From Akkermansia sp. (GTDB lineage: Bacteria > Verrucomicrobiota > Verrucomicrobiia > Verrucomicrobiales > Akkermansiaceae): DNA of 24,288 nucleotides. The position numbers and the translations under genes were made by a program. Position 1 is the first letter of the stretch; every line of letters starts with the position of its first letter. Below, piece by piece: positions 1 through 7,196 of this stretch. Below the pieces are notes generated by a model. The model saw only the letters and a list, made by a program, of their open reading frames with translations. It was not told the origin of the DNA and searched no databases. The stretch lies in NCBI GenBank assembly GCA_020047775.1, contig JAIFNK010000100.1:1-24288 (forward strand), given 5' to 3'.

Positions 1-1
1 G

Positions 2-2305
2 AAATGGAAAGCATTCTTCGACCAATATCGAGACCGCCTCGGGCAACTGCGCATTGTCGATCCTGCTTGTGGCTCCGGTGCCTTTCTCATTCAGGCGCTC
101 AACCGCCTCGTCGAGGAATACCGCTGGATCGTCGCTGAAGAAGAGCGCATCACCGGCGAGCGCAGGCTGTTCGATAAGGATTCCATCATCCGCTCCATCC
201 TCTCCCACAACATCTACGGCGTGGACATCAACCAGGAGTCCGTGGAAATCACCAAACTCGCCCTCTGGCTCCACACCGCCGCTCCCGGCCAGCCGCTCTG
301 CTCGCTCGACCACAACATCCGCTGCGGCAACAGCCTCGTCGGCCCCGACTTCGACGCTTTCTACAACCAGCGCCACAGCACCCTCTTCGCCGCCGCCGAT
401 CCCAACGAACGCGAGCGCATCAACGCCTTCGACTGGCACGCCGCCTTCCCTGAAGTCTTCTCCCACGGCGGCTTCGACTGCGTCATCGGCAACCCGCCCT
501 ACATCAAGCTCCAGCACTTCCGCCGCGCCCAGGACGACACTGCCGCCTACCTCGTCGAAGCGAAAACCCCCGATGGCATCCCGCTCTACGCCAGCACCCA
601 GAGCGGCAACTTCGACATGTATCTGCCGTTCATTGAAAAGGGCATCCGCATCCTCAAACCTGAAGGCCGCATGGGTTACATCGCCCCCAACGTCTGGATG
701 GTCAACGAATACGGCAAACCCCTCCGCCAGTTCATCCGCCACACCCGCACCCTCGACCGCTGGCTCGACTTCAAGAGCCACCAGATCTTCGACGAAGCCA
801 TCACCTACACCGCCCTCCAATTCTTCCGCGGCTCCGCCGTCCCCGCACTCACCTGCGCCTTCGCCCCCGACGGCAACGCCGCCGCCATCCATTGGGAAAA
901 CGCCGACCGAATCCCGTATGAGGAACTGCCGGAGGAAGACGCGTGGACCCTTGCGCCAAAGGCGGAAATGGAGTTGATCGGACGGTTGAGAGCAACGTGC
1001 AAGACACTTGAAAATTGCGCCAAAGGAATAGTCGTCGGCATCCAAACAAGCGCCGATCATATCTATCACCTCAAGCGCACTGGAACGAATCGATACGAAA
1101 CAAGCGCAGGCCTTCAGGTTGCCATCGAGGATTCGTTGATGCATCCACTGGTCTCTGGACCGGAGGCTAAACGCTATCTCAGTCCACAATCCGACACCTA
1201 TTTGCTCTTTCCTTATTCGCAGACGAGAGATCAGAAAGTTCGGCTGATTTCTGAAAGCGAAATGCGGTCAACTTATCCACTCGGTTGGACCTATTTGAAG
1301 TCCAACGAGCTTGAGTTGCGGAGACGAGAGAAATGCAAGATGGATGATGATGAAAATTGGTGGGCTTACAATTACCCCAAGAATCTCGACAAACAGGAAA
1401 CGCCCAAGCTCATCGTCGCTCAAACAGTGCCCTCACTCAGGGTTTGCAACGATGCAAACGCCGCGTTTTATCTGAACAATGTCAGGGTCAACGGCATTCT
1501 CACGAATCACGCTGATGAAGGGTGGTTCTTGCTTGGAGTCTTGAACGCCTTGGTTTGCGACTTCGTCTTCCGCCGAACAGCTAAAGCCAAGGAAGGCGGC
1601 TACTACGAAGCCAACAAACAATTCATCGCCCCGCTCCCCATCCCGGACGCGACGCCCGAGCAGCGCGCGGAAATCGGTATTCGTGCCCGCGAGTTGCAGG
1701 AACTCCACACCCTCCGCCGCGACACCATCGCCAAGCTCGACCAGCGGCTCCACAGCGCCCAAACCACCCCGGTTTCTCCCGCGCCCAAGGAAGAATGGCT
1801 TTGGTCTTCCATCAGCACCCCCGCCACTTGGAAGCAATCGCCTGCGGCCCCCGCCGGACTCAGCGCCCGCGACCTCACCGCCTGGGCCAAGCAACAACAC
1901 GCCGCCGCCCTCCAAGAGCGCCTCGACACCTTCGACGCCCTGCTCCAACCCGGCGCATCCCTCACAGTTACGTGTACCGACGACGAACTCGCCCTCCACA
2001 TCGCCGGCCGAGAAGCCCTCCACCTCTACGACAAGCCCGACACCCCCTTCCTCGCCGCTCAATGGCGCCACGCCCTCCGCGGCATCAACGTCACCGAATC
2101 CTTCAACGCCACCCGCCTCCTCAAACTCCTCCTCACCCTCCGCACCACCACCGAGGACACGCTCCGCGACCGCATCGTCGCCCTCGACACTGAAATCACC
2201 ACCCTCGACCAAACCCTCGCCACCAAGGAATCCGAACTCAACGCCCTGATTTACCAACTTTACGGTCTCACCGCCGAGGAAATCGCGATGGTGGAAGGTG
2301 GGTGA
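2..2305 (+). CDS. DNA adenine N6-methyltransferase, Eco57I/type IIG-like (5' partial)
   Basis: The reading frame is open from base 2, so the start lies before the window; 767 codons are visible. The SAM-binding motif I DPACGSGAFL is at bases 59-88, an acidic motif (GVDIN) follows near 218-232, and the catalytic NPPY of amino-methyltransferases, within GNPPYIKLQ, is at 491-502. Motif I before NPPY fits the gamma-class adenine methylases of Eco57I-like restriction-modification proteins. The C-terminal half resembles a TaqI-like target-recognition region, with a KQFIAPLPIP stretch near 1615-1647, followed by a helical tail. It would methylate adenine in a specific DNA site; whether a nuclease is fused at the N-terminus cannot be seen. 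Codons between about 960 and 1560 are visibly AT-richer than the flanks, which suggests exchange of the recognition domain. A BREX PglX-type protein is the main alternative. Confidence 0.88.
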   Translation, partial: KWKAFFDQYRDRLGQLRIVDPACGSGAFLIQALNRLVEEYRWIVAEEERITGERRLFDKDSIIRSILSHNIYGVDINQESVEITKLALWLHTAAPGQPLCSLDHNIRCGNSLVGPDFDAFYNQRHSTLFAAADPNERERINAFDWHAAFPEVFSHGGFDCVIGNPPYIKLQHFRRAQDDTAAYLVEAKTPDGIPLYASTQSGNFDMYLPFIEKGIRILKPEGRMGYIAPNVWMVNEYGKPLRQFIRHTRTLDRWLDFKSHQIFDEAITYTALQFFRGSAVPALTCAFAPDGNAAAIHWENADRIPYEELPEEDAWTLAPKAEMELIGRLRATCKTLENCAKGIVVGIQTSADHIYHLKRTGTNRYETSAGLQVAIEDSLMHPLVSGPEAKRYLSPQSDTYLLFPYSQTRDQKVRLISESEMRSTYPLGWTYLKSNELELRRREKCKMDDDENWWAYNYPKNLDKQETPKLIVAQTVPSLRVCNDANAAFYLNNVRVNGILTNHADEGWFLLGVLNALVCDFVFRRTAKAKEGGYYEANKQFIAPLPIPDATPEQRAEIGIRARELQELHTLRRDTIAKLDQRLHSAQTTPVSPAPKEEWLWSSISTPATWKQSPAAPAGLSARDLTAWAKQQHAAALQERLDTFDALLQPGASLTVTCTDDELALHIAGREALHLYDKPDTPFLAAQWRHALRGINVTESFNATRLLKLLLTLRTTTEDTLRDRIVALDTEITTLDQTLATKESELNALIYQLYGLTAEEIAMVEGG

Positions 2306-2312
2306 GCAGTGG

Positions 2313-2337
2313 CGGCGATCAGTGGTCGCCGTTTTTT
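2313..2337 (+). terminator. Intrinsic terminator after the methyltransferase
   Basis: A perfect 6-bp stem, CGGCGA (2313-2318) with TCGCCG (2326-2331), encloses a 7-base loop and is followed directly by six T residues (2332-2337). It begins eight bases after the methyltransferase stop, so that gene probably ends its transcript here and the next gene needs its own promoter. Confidence 0.85.
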
Positions 2338-2371
2338 CATTTACCTCCGAAAAAAGAACTGAAATCTGAAA

Positions 2372-3037
2372 ATGGCCAAAAGACCCCTACAAAAACCCGC
2401 TTTCTACAAGCTGTGTAACGCGATCGAGAGTACGTATTATTACAGCATCCTGCAATTGACTCATCCATCACAAATCCAAGGACGCAATGCTCCAAGCTTC
2501 AATACACTCTCAGCTTTCATGCTCGCAATAGCCATCTGGGAGTCGTATCTGAACTTCATTTTTTTTACTCCACTGACCAAGTTTGAATTTGGCGCTGACC
2601 TACACAAAAAAATGACAATCATGTCCAAAGGCCTGGACAAAATGAGCATCGAGGACAAAACGGTCGCATTACCTATGATTGCTTTCAATAAGACCTACGA
2701 TAAGGGGGCTATGCCCTTCCAGGATTTCAAGATTATGATCTCTATCAGGAACTCTGTGACGCACAACTCGTTTGATTCTGCCCCAGAAAATGCCGTAATA
2801 GCACTCAAAGACAAGGGTCTATTGCTTGAGCCAAACCCGGAATTTCCACCGCGCATGCAGTCGTGGGATGACGAAATTTCGACTCTTGAAGTTATTCGAT
2901 GGTGCATCAACACGATTGCGAAAATGGAAGAAGAGCTGATGAAGTTTCCGTCTGAAATGAAGTCCGCACCATACAAGATGCTCAGGGAAATTTCCAGTGC
3001 CCAGGCGGATGAGCGCCTGCGCAACAGATTCAAATGA
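2372..3037 (+). CDS. Hypothetical protein with HEPN-type R-N-x3-H motif
   Basis: This 221-aa protein has no family I can name with certainty. It is strongly helical. Residues 46-65 (AFMLAIAIWESYLNFIFF) resemble the first helices of HEPN-fold proteins, and residues 126-131 are RNSVTH, matching the R-x4-H signature that forms the active site of HEPN ribonucleases. HEPN proteins are common toxins and anti-phage effectors that cut RNA, so an effector role beside the methyltransferase is plausible, but this is inference from a short motif. The gene is clearly AT-richer than its neighbours, with a run of eight T's near 2560, suggesting horizontal origin. It starts 34 bases after the terminator T-run. 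The upstream purine run GAAAAAAG lies about 15 bases before the ATG and is not a good Shine-Dalgarno site. Confidence 0.7.
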   Translation: MAKRPLQKPAFYKLCNAIESTYYYSILQLTHPSQIQGRNAPSFNTLSAFMLAIAIWESYLNFIFFTPLTKFEFGADLHKKMTIMSKGLDKMSIEDKTVALPMIAFNKTYDKGAMPFQDFKIMISIRNSVTHNSFDSAPENAVIALKDKGLLLEPNPEFPPRMQSWDDEISTLEVIRWCINTIAKMEEELMKFPSEMKSAPYKMLREISSAQADERLRNRFK

Positions 3038-3172
3038 CATGGGTCGGGTCCGCCTCATGATTCACATCTCGCTCATCGATTCAGTGCCAGCAGATCAACT
3101 CCTTCCGTGCGCTCAGAGGGATTTGGCTTGGATCACTGGGGAAATGCCGCTTAGGTTTCGTCTGGTAAAGCG

Positions 3173-4117
3173 ATGGGAATTCATTTGGTAGAACGGACTT
3201 TTGAGATTTGCGGGCCTTCAGGGCTCGGGGCTGCTCCGCGTCCTGAATTGGTGGGGCCGGTGTTGTCGAGGCTGCATGACACGCTGGTGGATTCCGTGCG
3301 GATGGGTTTCCTGCACGCAAGCCGCACGCGCGGACGGATTCCCCGGGGTCTTGAGGCTGCAGCGGATGTCCGCTTCATCGGCATGGACGGAAGCGGAGAC
3401 AATATCACCAAACTGCACTTTCAGGTCGCCCGATTCGGCGACGTTGCGGCGGAGTTGTTCGAGCAACGCCAACTCTGGGACGATGGTCCCCAGCCGGAGC
3501 AGACGGCGTTCGATTTGCTGGCCTTGTCTCTGGGTGATGTCCGGAACAAGCAGGAGGACAGCAGCCGCTTCGACCACGGACTTCTCAACCGCTTCGCAAG
3601 TTACCGGACGGCGTTGAAGCGCGGAGTGGAGTCGATCCGGATCGATGGCGGCTCCGCACAGCAGGCGCAGATCGACCTGCTTTTGATTGATGCCTCGGAT
3701 CAGCTTCGGAGACAAACCCCGCCATCGCGCCGGGTGAGGCTATGCGCCAAGTTGGACATGCTGGGAGTGAGCCGCAAGGTCATGGGCTTGTATCTGGAAG
3801 ACGGCACGCCCGTCACCGCCCTGTGGAATGCCGATGAATTCGCCGGTCTGGCGAGTTTCCTCGACAAGGATGTGGTGATCGAGGGATTGGCCGTGTTTCG
3901 CCCCTCGGGCAAGTTGTTGCGGATCGATGCCGATGCGATTGCTGCGGCTGGCGCAGTTGATTCCTATTTCTCAACCCTGCCGCTACCCGGTGTCGCGGAT
4001 TACGCCGCCGCCGTGCGGACCCGACCTGGAACCTCTCCCTACAAAGAACTACTGGGCATGATTCCGGCCGAGGAATCAGATGAGGAATTCCTCACAGCCA
4101 TGGAAGCGATGGACTGA
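3173..4117 (+). CDS. Unrecognised 314-aa partner of the PIN-domain protein
   Basis: I do not recognise a named family. The protein looks soluble, with no signal peptide or membrane segment. The N-terminal half (about 20-150) is mixed, including a helix around 25-45 and a charged segment DVRNKQEDSSRF (122-133). Residues about 187-255 alternate hydrophobic and polar residues (VRLCAKLDML, then VVIEGLAVFRPSGKLLRI), as in a small beta-barrel or OB-like domain. The tail is acidic (PAEESDEEFLTAMEAMD, 298-314). The stop overlaps the start of the PIN gene by one base (TGATG), which implies translational coupling and a shared function, possibly as antitoxin, regulator or targeting subunit (inference). 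The ATG at 3173 gives the longest sensible protein, although only a weak purine stretch (GGTAAAG) precedes it; an ATG at 3302 is the next in-frame choice. Confidence 0.72.
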   Translation: MGIHLVERTFEICGPSGLGAAPRPELVGPVLSRLHDTLVDSVRMGFLHASRTRGRIPRGLEAAADVRFIGMDGSGDNITKLHFQVARFGDVAAELFEQRQLWDDGPQPEQTAFDLLALSLGDVRNKQEDSSRFDHGLLNRFASYRTALKRGVESIRIDGGSAQQAQIDLLLIDASDQLRRQTPPSRRVRLCAKLDMLGVSRKVMGLYLEDGTPVTALWNADEFAGLASFLDKDVVIEGLAVFRPSGKLLRIDADAIAAAGAVDSYFSTLPLPGVADYAAAVRTRPGTSPYKELLGMIPAEESDEEFLTAMEAMD

Positions 4118-4575
4118 TGAGTGGCGGCTACTACCTTCTGGATACCAATGTGCTGCTTCACTGGCTGCGTGGCGGCGGCGTTTGCACAACCATCGACGGT
4201 CAGTTTGGACTGACGACATCCGTTTTTCGTCCGTTGGTGTGCGAAGTGACGCTGGGTGAGATCGAGGCCTTCGCCATGAGCAGCAAGTGGGGCGATACGC
4301 GGCGGCAGAAATTGTCCGAAGTCCGGAAGAAACTGGTCGTGATCGATCTGACGGATGAACGGATATACCGGGCGTTCGCGGAATACAGCACACTGGCCAA
4401 AAACAACGGCTTTGCCATTTTTCACGACAAAAACGATCTTTGGATTGCCGCAGCCGCCAAAGTCAGCGGAGCCACGGTGCTCACGACTGATGCAAAAGGC
4501 TTTAAACCGCTGCGCGACGGCAAGCATCTCGATGCCGTAGTGCTGGACCCAAAAACCGGCTGGCCGGTGCCATGA
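4117..4575 (+). CDS. PIN-domain ribonuclease (VapC-like)
   Basis: The 152-aa length and motif order fit a PIN-domain metal-dependent RNase. The first acidic residue is D9 in YYLLDTNVLL. A conserved glutamate lies in VTLGEIEAF (E48 or nearby E43). D107 sits in the typical HDKNDLWIAAAA helix, and D125 in VLTTDAKGF. All four active-site acid positions appear present, so an active RNase is expected. Most VapC toxins pair with a small DNA-binding antitoxin of about 70-90 aa; none is visible here, and the partner is instead the 314-aa protein whose stop codon overlaps this start by one base. The gene may therefore be a non-classical toxin-antitoxin pair or a defence effector. The PIN assignment is firm; the target and biological role are not known. 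Confidence 0.88.
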   Translation: MSGGYYLLDTNVLLHWLRGGGVCTTIDGQFGLTTSVFRPLVCEVTLGEIEAFAMSSKWGDTRRQKLSEVRKKLVVIDLTDERIYRAFAEYSTLAKNNGFAIFHDKNDLWIAAAAKVSGATVLTTDAKGFKPLRDGKHLDAVVLDPKTGWPVP

Positions 4576-4604
4576 CGCGCCTTCTCATCTTTTCTTTATT
4601 AACG

Positions 4605-4627
4605 CCCATCTGCGTTCATCTGCGGTT
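4605..4627. repeat. Short tandem repeat, unit CATCTGCGKT
   Basis: Two head-to-tail copies, CATCTGCGTT (4607-4616) and CATCTGCGGT (4617-4626), follow TTAACGC. The block touches the stop codon of the queC remnant. From memory, this wording recurs as dispersed intergenic repeats in Verrucomicrobiota and Planctomycetota, where it is often mistranslated as small proteins. That recollection was not tested here. Confidence 0.55.
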
Positions 4628-4932
4628 CAATTGATCTTACTTGATTCAAGAACCGGCAACGCCGGAGTCCTCTCATAGCGCGTGGGATCCGGCAGGCCCG
4701 CGAGAATAAACGCCTCGCGCCGTTCGACGCAAGTTCCGCAGGTGGCACAGTGGATTTCGCCGCCTTTGTAGCAGGACCAAGTTTCGAAAAAATCGATGCC
4801 GAGGGCCTTGGCCCGTTGGCGTGCGTTGAAGCCGGCTTGTTCGCGAATTTGGGAGATCCGGAGTTCCGGGCAGGCTTTTGCGGCGAGGACGAAATTCGTG
4901 ACTGCCCCGGACAATTCGCCGCGATTGCGGGT
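4627..4932 (-). pseudogene. queC: queC remnant (7-cyano-7-deazaguanine synthase, C-terminal fragment)
   Basis: The minus-strand frame between the stop at 4933-4935 and the stop at 4627-4629 encodes about 100 residues. They contain FFETWSCYKGG and then HCATCGTCVERREAF and LAGLPDPTRYE, matching the C-terminal third of QueC, including the four zinc-binding cysteines (one in WSCY, three in CATCGTC). QueC makes preQ0 for queuosine and normally has about 220-240 residues with an N-terminal PP-loop motif SGGxDS; no such motif is seen upstream, where only the moxR leader remains. The fragment can begin only from a TTG at 4914 or similar, so it is called a truncated, non-functional remnant. The homology is clear for roughly the last 70 residues and uncertain before that. 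A defence-type QueC-like protein such as QatC is a weaker alternative, because the TWSCY wording is that of the biosynthetic enzyme. Confidence 0.75.
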
Positions 4933-4976
4933 TTATGACCCATGAGGCTGTGATTCCGTCACCTGCGGTTCCCGCT

Positions 4977-4982
4977 TGTAAT
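4977..4982 (+). promoter_or_regulatory. Possible -10 element for the moxR operon
   Basis: TGTAAT matches five of six positions of the TATAAT consensus and would give a leader of about 65 bases before the moxR ATG. No good -35 hexamer lies 16-18 bases upstream (TTCCGT at 17 bases is poor), so this is a tentative call. The 4933-5053 gap is the only space in which the seven-gene operon promoter can sit before moxR. Confidence 0.25.
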
Positions 4983-5053
4983 CATTTTCCAACCCTCCAT
5001 CATCCTAACGAAACCGACCCGGGAAAACCCCTAATCTCTCCTCGCCCTTCCCC

Positions 5054-6043
5054 ATGAGTTCCGAAATCAATGACATTAACTCCGTGGCCCGGGTGTCGGG
5101 CGCGATCATGGATGAACTTTCCAAGGCCATCGTCGGCCAGCAGGAAATCGTCACGGGGCTGGTCGCCTCCCTGTATGCCAACGGCCACTGCCTGCTCATC
5201 GGCGTGCCGGGACTTGCCAAGACCCTGCTGGTGCAATCCATCGCACGCGTGCTGGGCGTGGATTTCAAACGCATCCAGTTCACCCCCGACCTGATGCCGG
5301 CCGACATCCTCGGCTCCGAGGTGATCCACGAGAACCAGGGTCGCATGGAATTCCGTTATCGGCCGGGGCCCGTGTTCACCAACCTCCTGCTCGCGGATGA
5401 AATCAACCGCACGCCGCCCAAGACCCAGTCCGCGTTGCTGGAAGCCATGCAGGAACGCCGCGTCACCATCGCCGGTGAGAACCGCGCGCTGCCGGATCCG
5501 TTTCTCGTCGTCGCCACCCAGAACCCGATCGAACACGAGGGCACCTATCCGCTGCCCGAGGCGCAACTCGACCGCTTCATGTTCTCGCTCGATCTCGACT
5601 ATCCGGCGCGCGATGAGGAGATGGAAATCGTCCGTCGCACCACTATCGGGGAGTTTCCCCAGACCGCGCCCGTCGTCTCCGGCCACGACATCCTCGCCAT
5701 CCAGAAGATCGTCCGCGCGATGCCGGTGGCCAATCACATCCTTGCCTACGCGATCGATCTAACCGCCTCCACCCGGCCGAAACGTGCCGGTGCAGGCAAG
5801 ACCGCGGAAACCTACATCGAGTGGGGTGCCGGTCCGCGCGCGTCGCAGTATTTGATTCTCGGAGCCAAGGCCTTCGCCCTGATGGCCGGACGCGCCGCAC
5901 CTGAAACCGCCGATGTCAGGCGGGTGGCGCAACAGGTGCTGTCCCACCGCATCGTGCCTAACTACCGCGCCACCGGTGAGGGGCTCAAAGCCCGCGACAT
6001 CGTGGCGGAGCTGGTCAAGGAAGTGCGGGAGCCGGGTTATTAG
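5054..6043 (+). CDS. moxR: MoxR-family AAA+ ATPase
   Basis: This 329-aa protein has the usual MoxR length and layout. The Walker A motif GVPGLAKT is at residues 50-57, Walker [10 protein letters not shown] at 111-119, and a sensor-1 region [14 protein letters not shown] near 151-165 precedes the typical [11 protein letters not shown]-terminal helical lid follows (about 240-329). MoxR ATPases work as chaperone-like motors that mature or insert metal or cofactor into protein complexes, usually with vWA-domain partners encoded beside them. That is the case here: the next three genes are a DUF58 protein and two vWA membrane proteins. It is the first gene of an operon running to 16386. The ATG at 5054 is favoured because residues 1-30 (ISDxM..VGQQ-type start) align with the family pattern; no strong Shine-Dalgarno sequence precedes it. 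Confidence 0.95.
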   Translation: MSSEINDINSVARVSGAIMDELSKAIVGQQEIVTGLVASLYANGHCLLIGVPGLAKTLLVQSIARVLGVDFKRIQFTPDLMPADILGSEVIHENQGRMEFRYRPGPVFTNLLLADEINRTPPKTQSALLEAMQERRVTIAGENRALPDPFLVVATQNPIEHEGTYPLPEAQLDRFMFSLDLDYPARDEEMEIVRRTTIGEFPQTAPVVSGHDILAIQKIVRAMPVANHILAYAIDLTASTRPKRAGAGKTAETYIEWGAGPRASQYLILGAKAFALMAGRAAPETADVRRVAQQVLSHRIVPNYRATGEGLKARDIVAELVKEVREPGY

Positions 6044-6062
6044 AATCACCGTCATTTCCGCC

Positions 6063-7178
6063 ATGGCCGCGAATCCACCCGAGCTTCCCGGTTCCGCCAT
6101 GCGGCGGGCCATGGATGAAGCGCGCCGGAATGCCGTCGCCGGGGTGTCGCTGCCGCCCCCGCTGCCGCGCCACACGCTGGACGCGCGCCCGCCGGGAACG
6201 CCGCCGCCGCTGCCCACCCGGGTTTACGCCACCATCCAGGAATCCGCCGCCGAGGCCGCGGAAAAACTCCGTTCGCACCGTGCTTCGGAATTGTTGGACG
6301 AGGGCGAGATGGCTCGTTTCAAGAACCTCATCGTGTTCGCGAAAACCACGGTGGAGAGCCGCTATCAGGGACGCCACAAGTCGCCCGACCTCGGCGGCGG
6401 CGGCGAGTTTTCCGAATACATCGCCTACGATCCCAGCCAGTCGGTGCAAGCCATCGACTGGCGGGTCTATGCCCGCAGCCGCAAGCTCGTCGTCCGCCGC
6501 TATCGCCAGGAAACGGACATGGACGTGCATTTGTTAGTCGATGCCTCCGGGTCCATGGCCTACCGCGGCGGCAAACGCGAGGTGAAGGGGCTGCGCGCCG
6601 CCCGCATCGCCGCCGCACTCGCCTATCTGATGTTGCGCCAGGGTGATAAGGCGTCGATCACGCTCTTTGCCGACCGGGTGCTCGACCACATTCCCGCCGG
6701 TGGAACGCGGCGGCACCTGATGACGATGTTGCGCAGCCTGGTCCGGCCCGCGCACGAGGCCGCAGGGCTAACCGACATGCCCGCCGCCATCCGCGAGTGC
6801 GACCGCCTGCTCCGCCGCCGCGGGCGGTTGGTCGTTCTATCTGATTTCCTCGGGCACGATCCGGATGAGGTTTTCGACGCGCTCATGCCCATCGCCCACC
6901 GCGGATTCGAGATCCTGCTCATGCAGTTGACCGATCCCGACGAGATGACGCTTCCCGACGCGCCGCTCGCCCGGTTCGTGGACATGGAAACCGGCGAGTC
7001 CATCGAGGTGGAGCCTGCCGAAATCCGCGCCGACTACGAAGCCCGGATGCGCGCCAAAAGCGATGCCTATGCGTCCGGTGGAGCGCTCCACCGCATCGAC
7101 TTCACCGCGCTCTGCACGTCCAGCCCCTATCGCGAGGCCATCGAGGCCTATCTCGGATTTCGCCGGGCCAAAGTCTGA
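6063..7178 (+). CDS. DUF58 domain protein with vWA-type MIDAS
   Basis: The open frame extends upstream to 5913, but that would overlap moxR by 130 bases in another frame, so the ATG at 6063 (371 aa, 19 bases after moxR) is chosen. Residues 28-52 are proline-rich (PPPLP repeated). The DUF58 signature follows: GGGGEFSEYIAYDP (111-124), VQAIDWRVYAR (128-138) and LVVRRYRQETDMDVHLLVD (142-160). The metal-ion-dependent adhesion motif DASGSM is at 160-165 and a second acidic site in VVLSDFLGHD follows near 258. DUF58 proteins are the standard soluble or membrane-associated partners of MoxR ATPases. No membrane segment is obvious, so it is probably cytoplasmic and couples MoxR to the membrane vWA proteins encoded next. 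The exact client is unknown. Confidence 0.92.
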   Translation: MAANPPELPGSAMRRAMDEARRNAVAGVSLPPPLPRHTLDARPPGTPPPLPTRVYATIQESAAEAAEKLRSHRASELLDEGEMARFKNLIVFAKTTVESRYQGRHKSPDLGGGGEFSEYIAYDPSQSVQAIDWRVYARSRKLVVRRYRQETDMDVHLLVDASGSMAYRGGKREVKGLRAARIAAALAYLMLRQGDKASITLFADRVLDHIPAGGTRRHLMTMLRSLVRPAHEAAGLTDMPAAIRECDRLLRRRGRLVVLSDFLGHDPDEVFDALMPIAHRGFEILLMQLTDPDEMTLPDAPLARFVDMETGESIEVEPAEIRADYEARMRAKSDAYASGGALHRIDFTALCTSSPYREAIEAYLGFRRAKV

Positions 7179-7196
7179 CATCTTCTTTCAGCCGCC

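Noticed and set aside
54..977. Plus-strand frame of 307 codons over the methyltransferase start
   Set aside because: It is a Ser/Thr/Pro/Arg-rich shadow of the frame that holds DPACGSG and NPPY.
4607..4627. CRISPR-like repeat
   Set aside because: Only two contiguous 10-base units are present, with no spacers and no cas genes.
5913..6062. Upstream extension of the DUF58 gene
   Set aside because: It would overlap moxR by 130 bases, and its translation is Arg/Ser/Cys-rich with no family similarity. The ATG at 6063 fits better.
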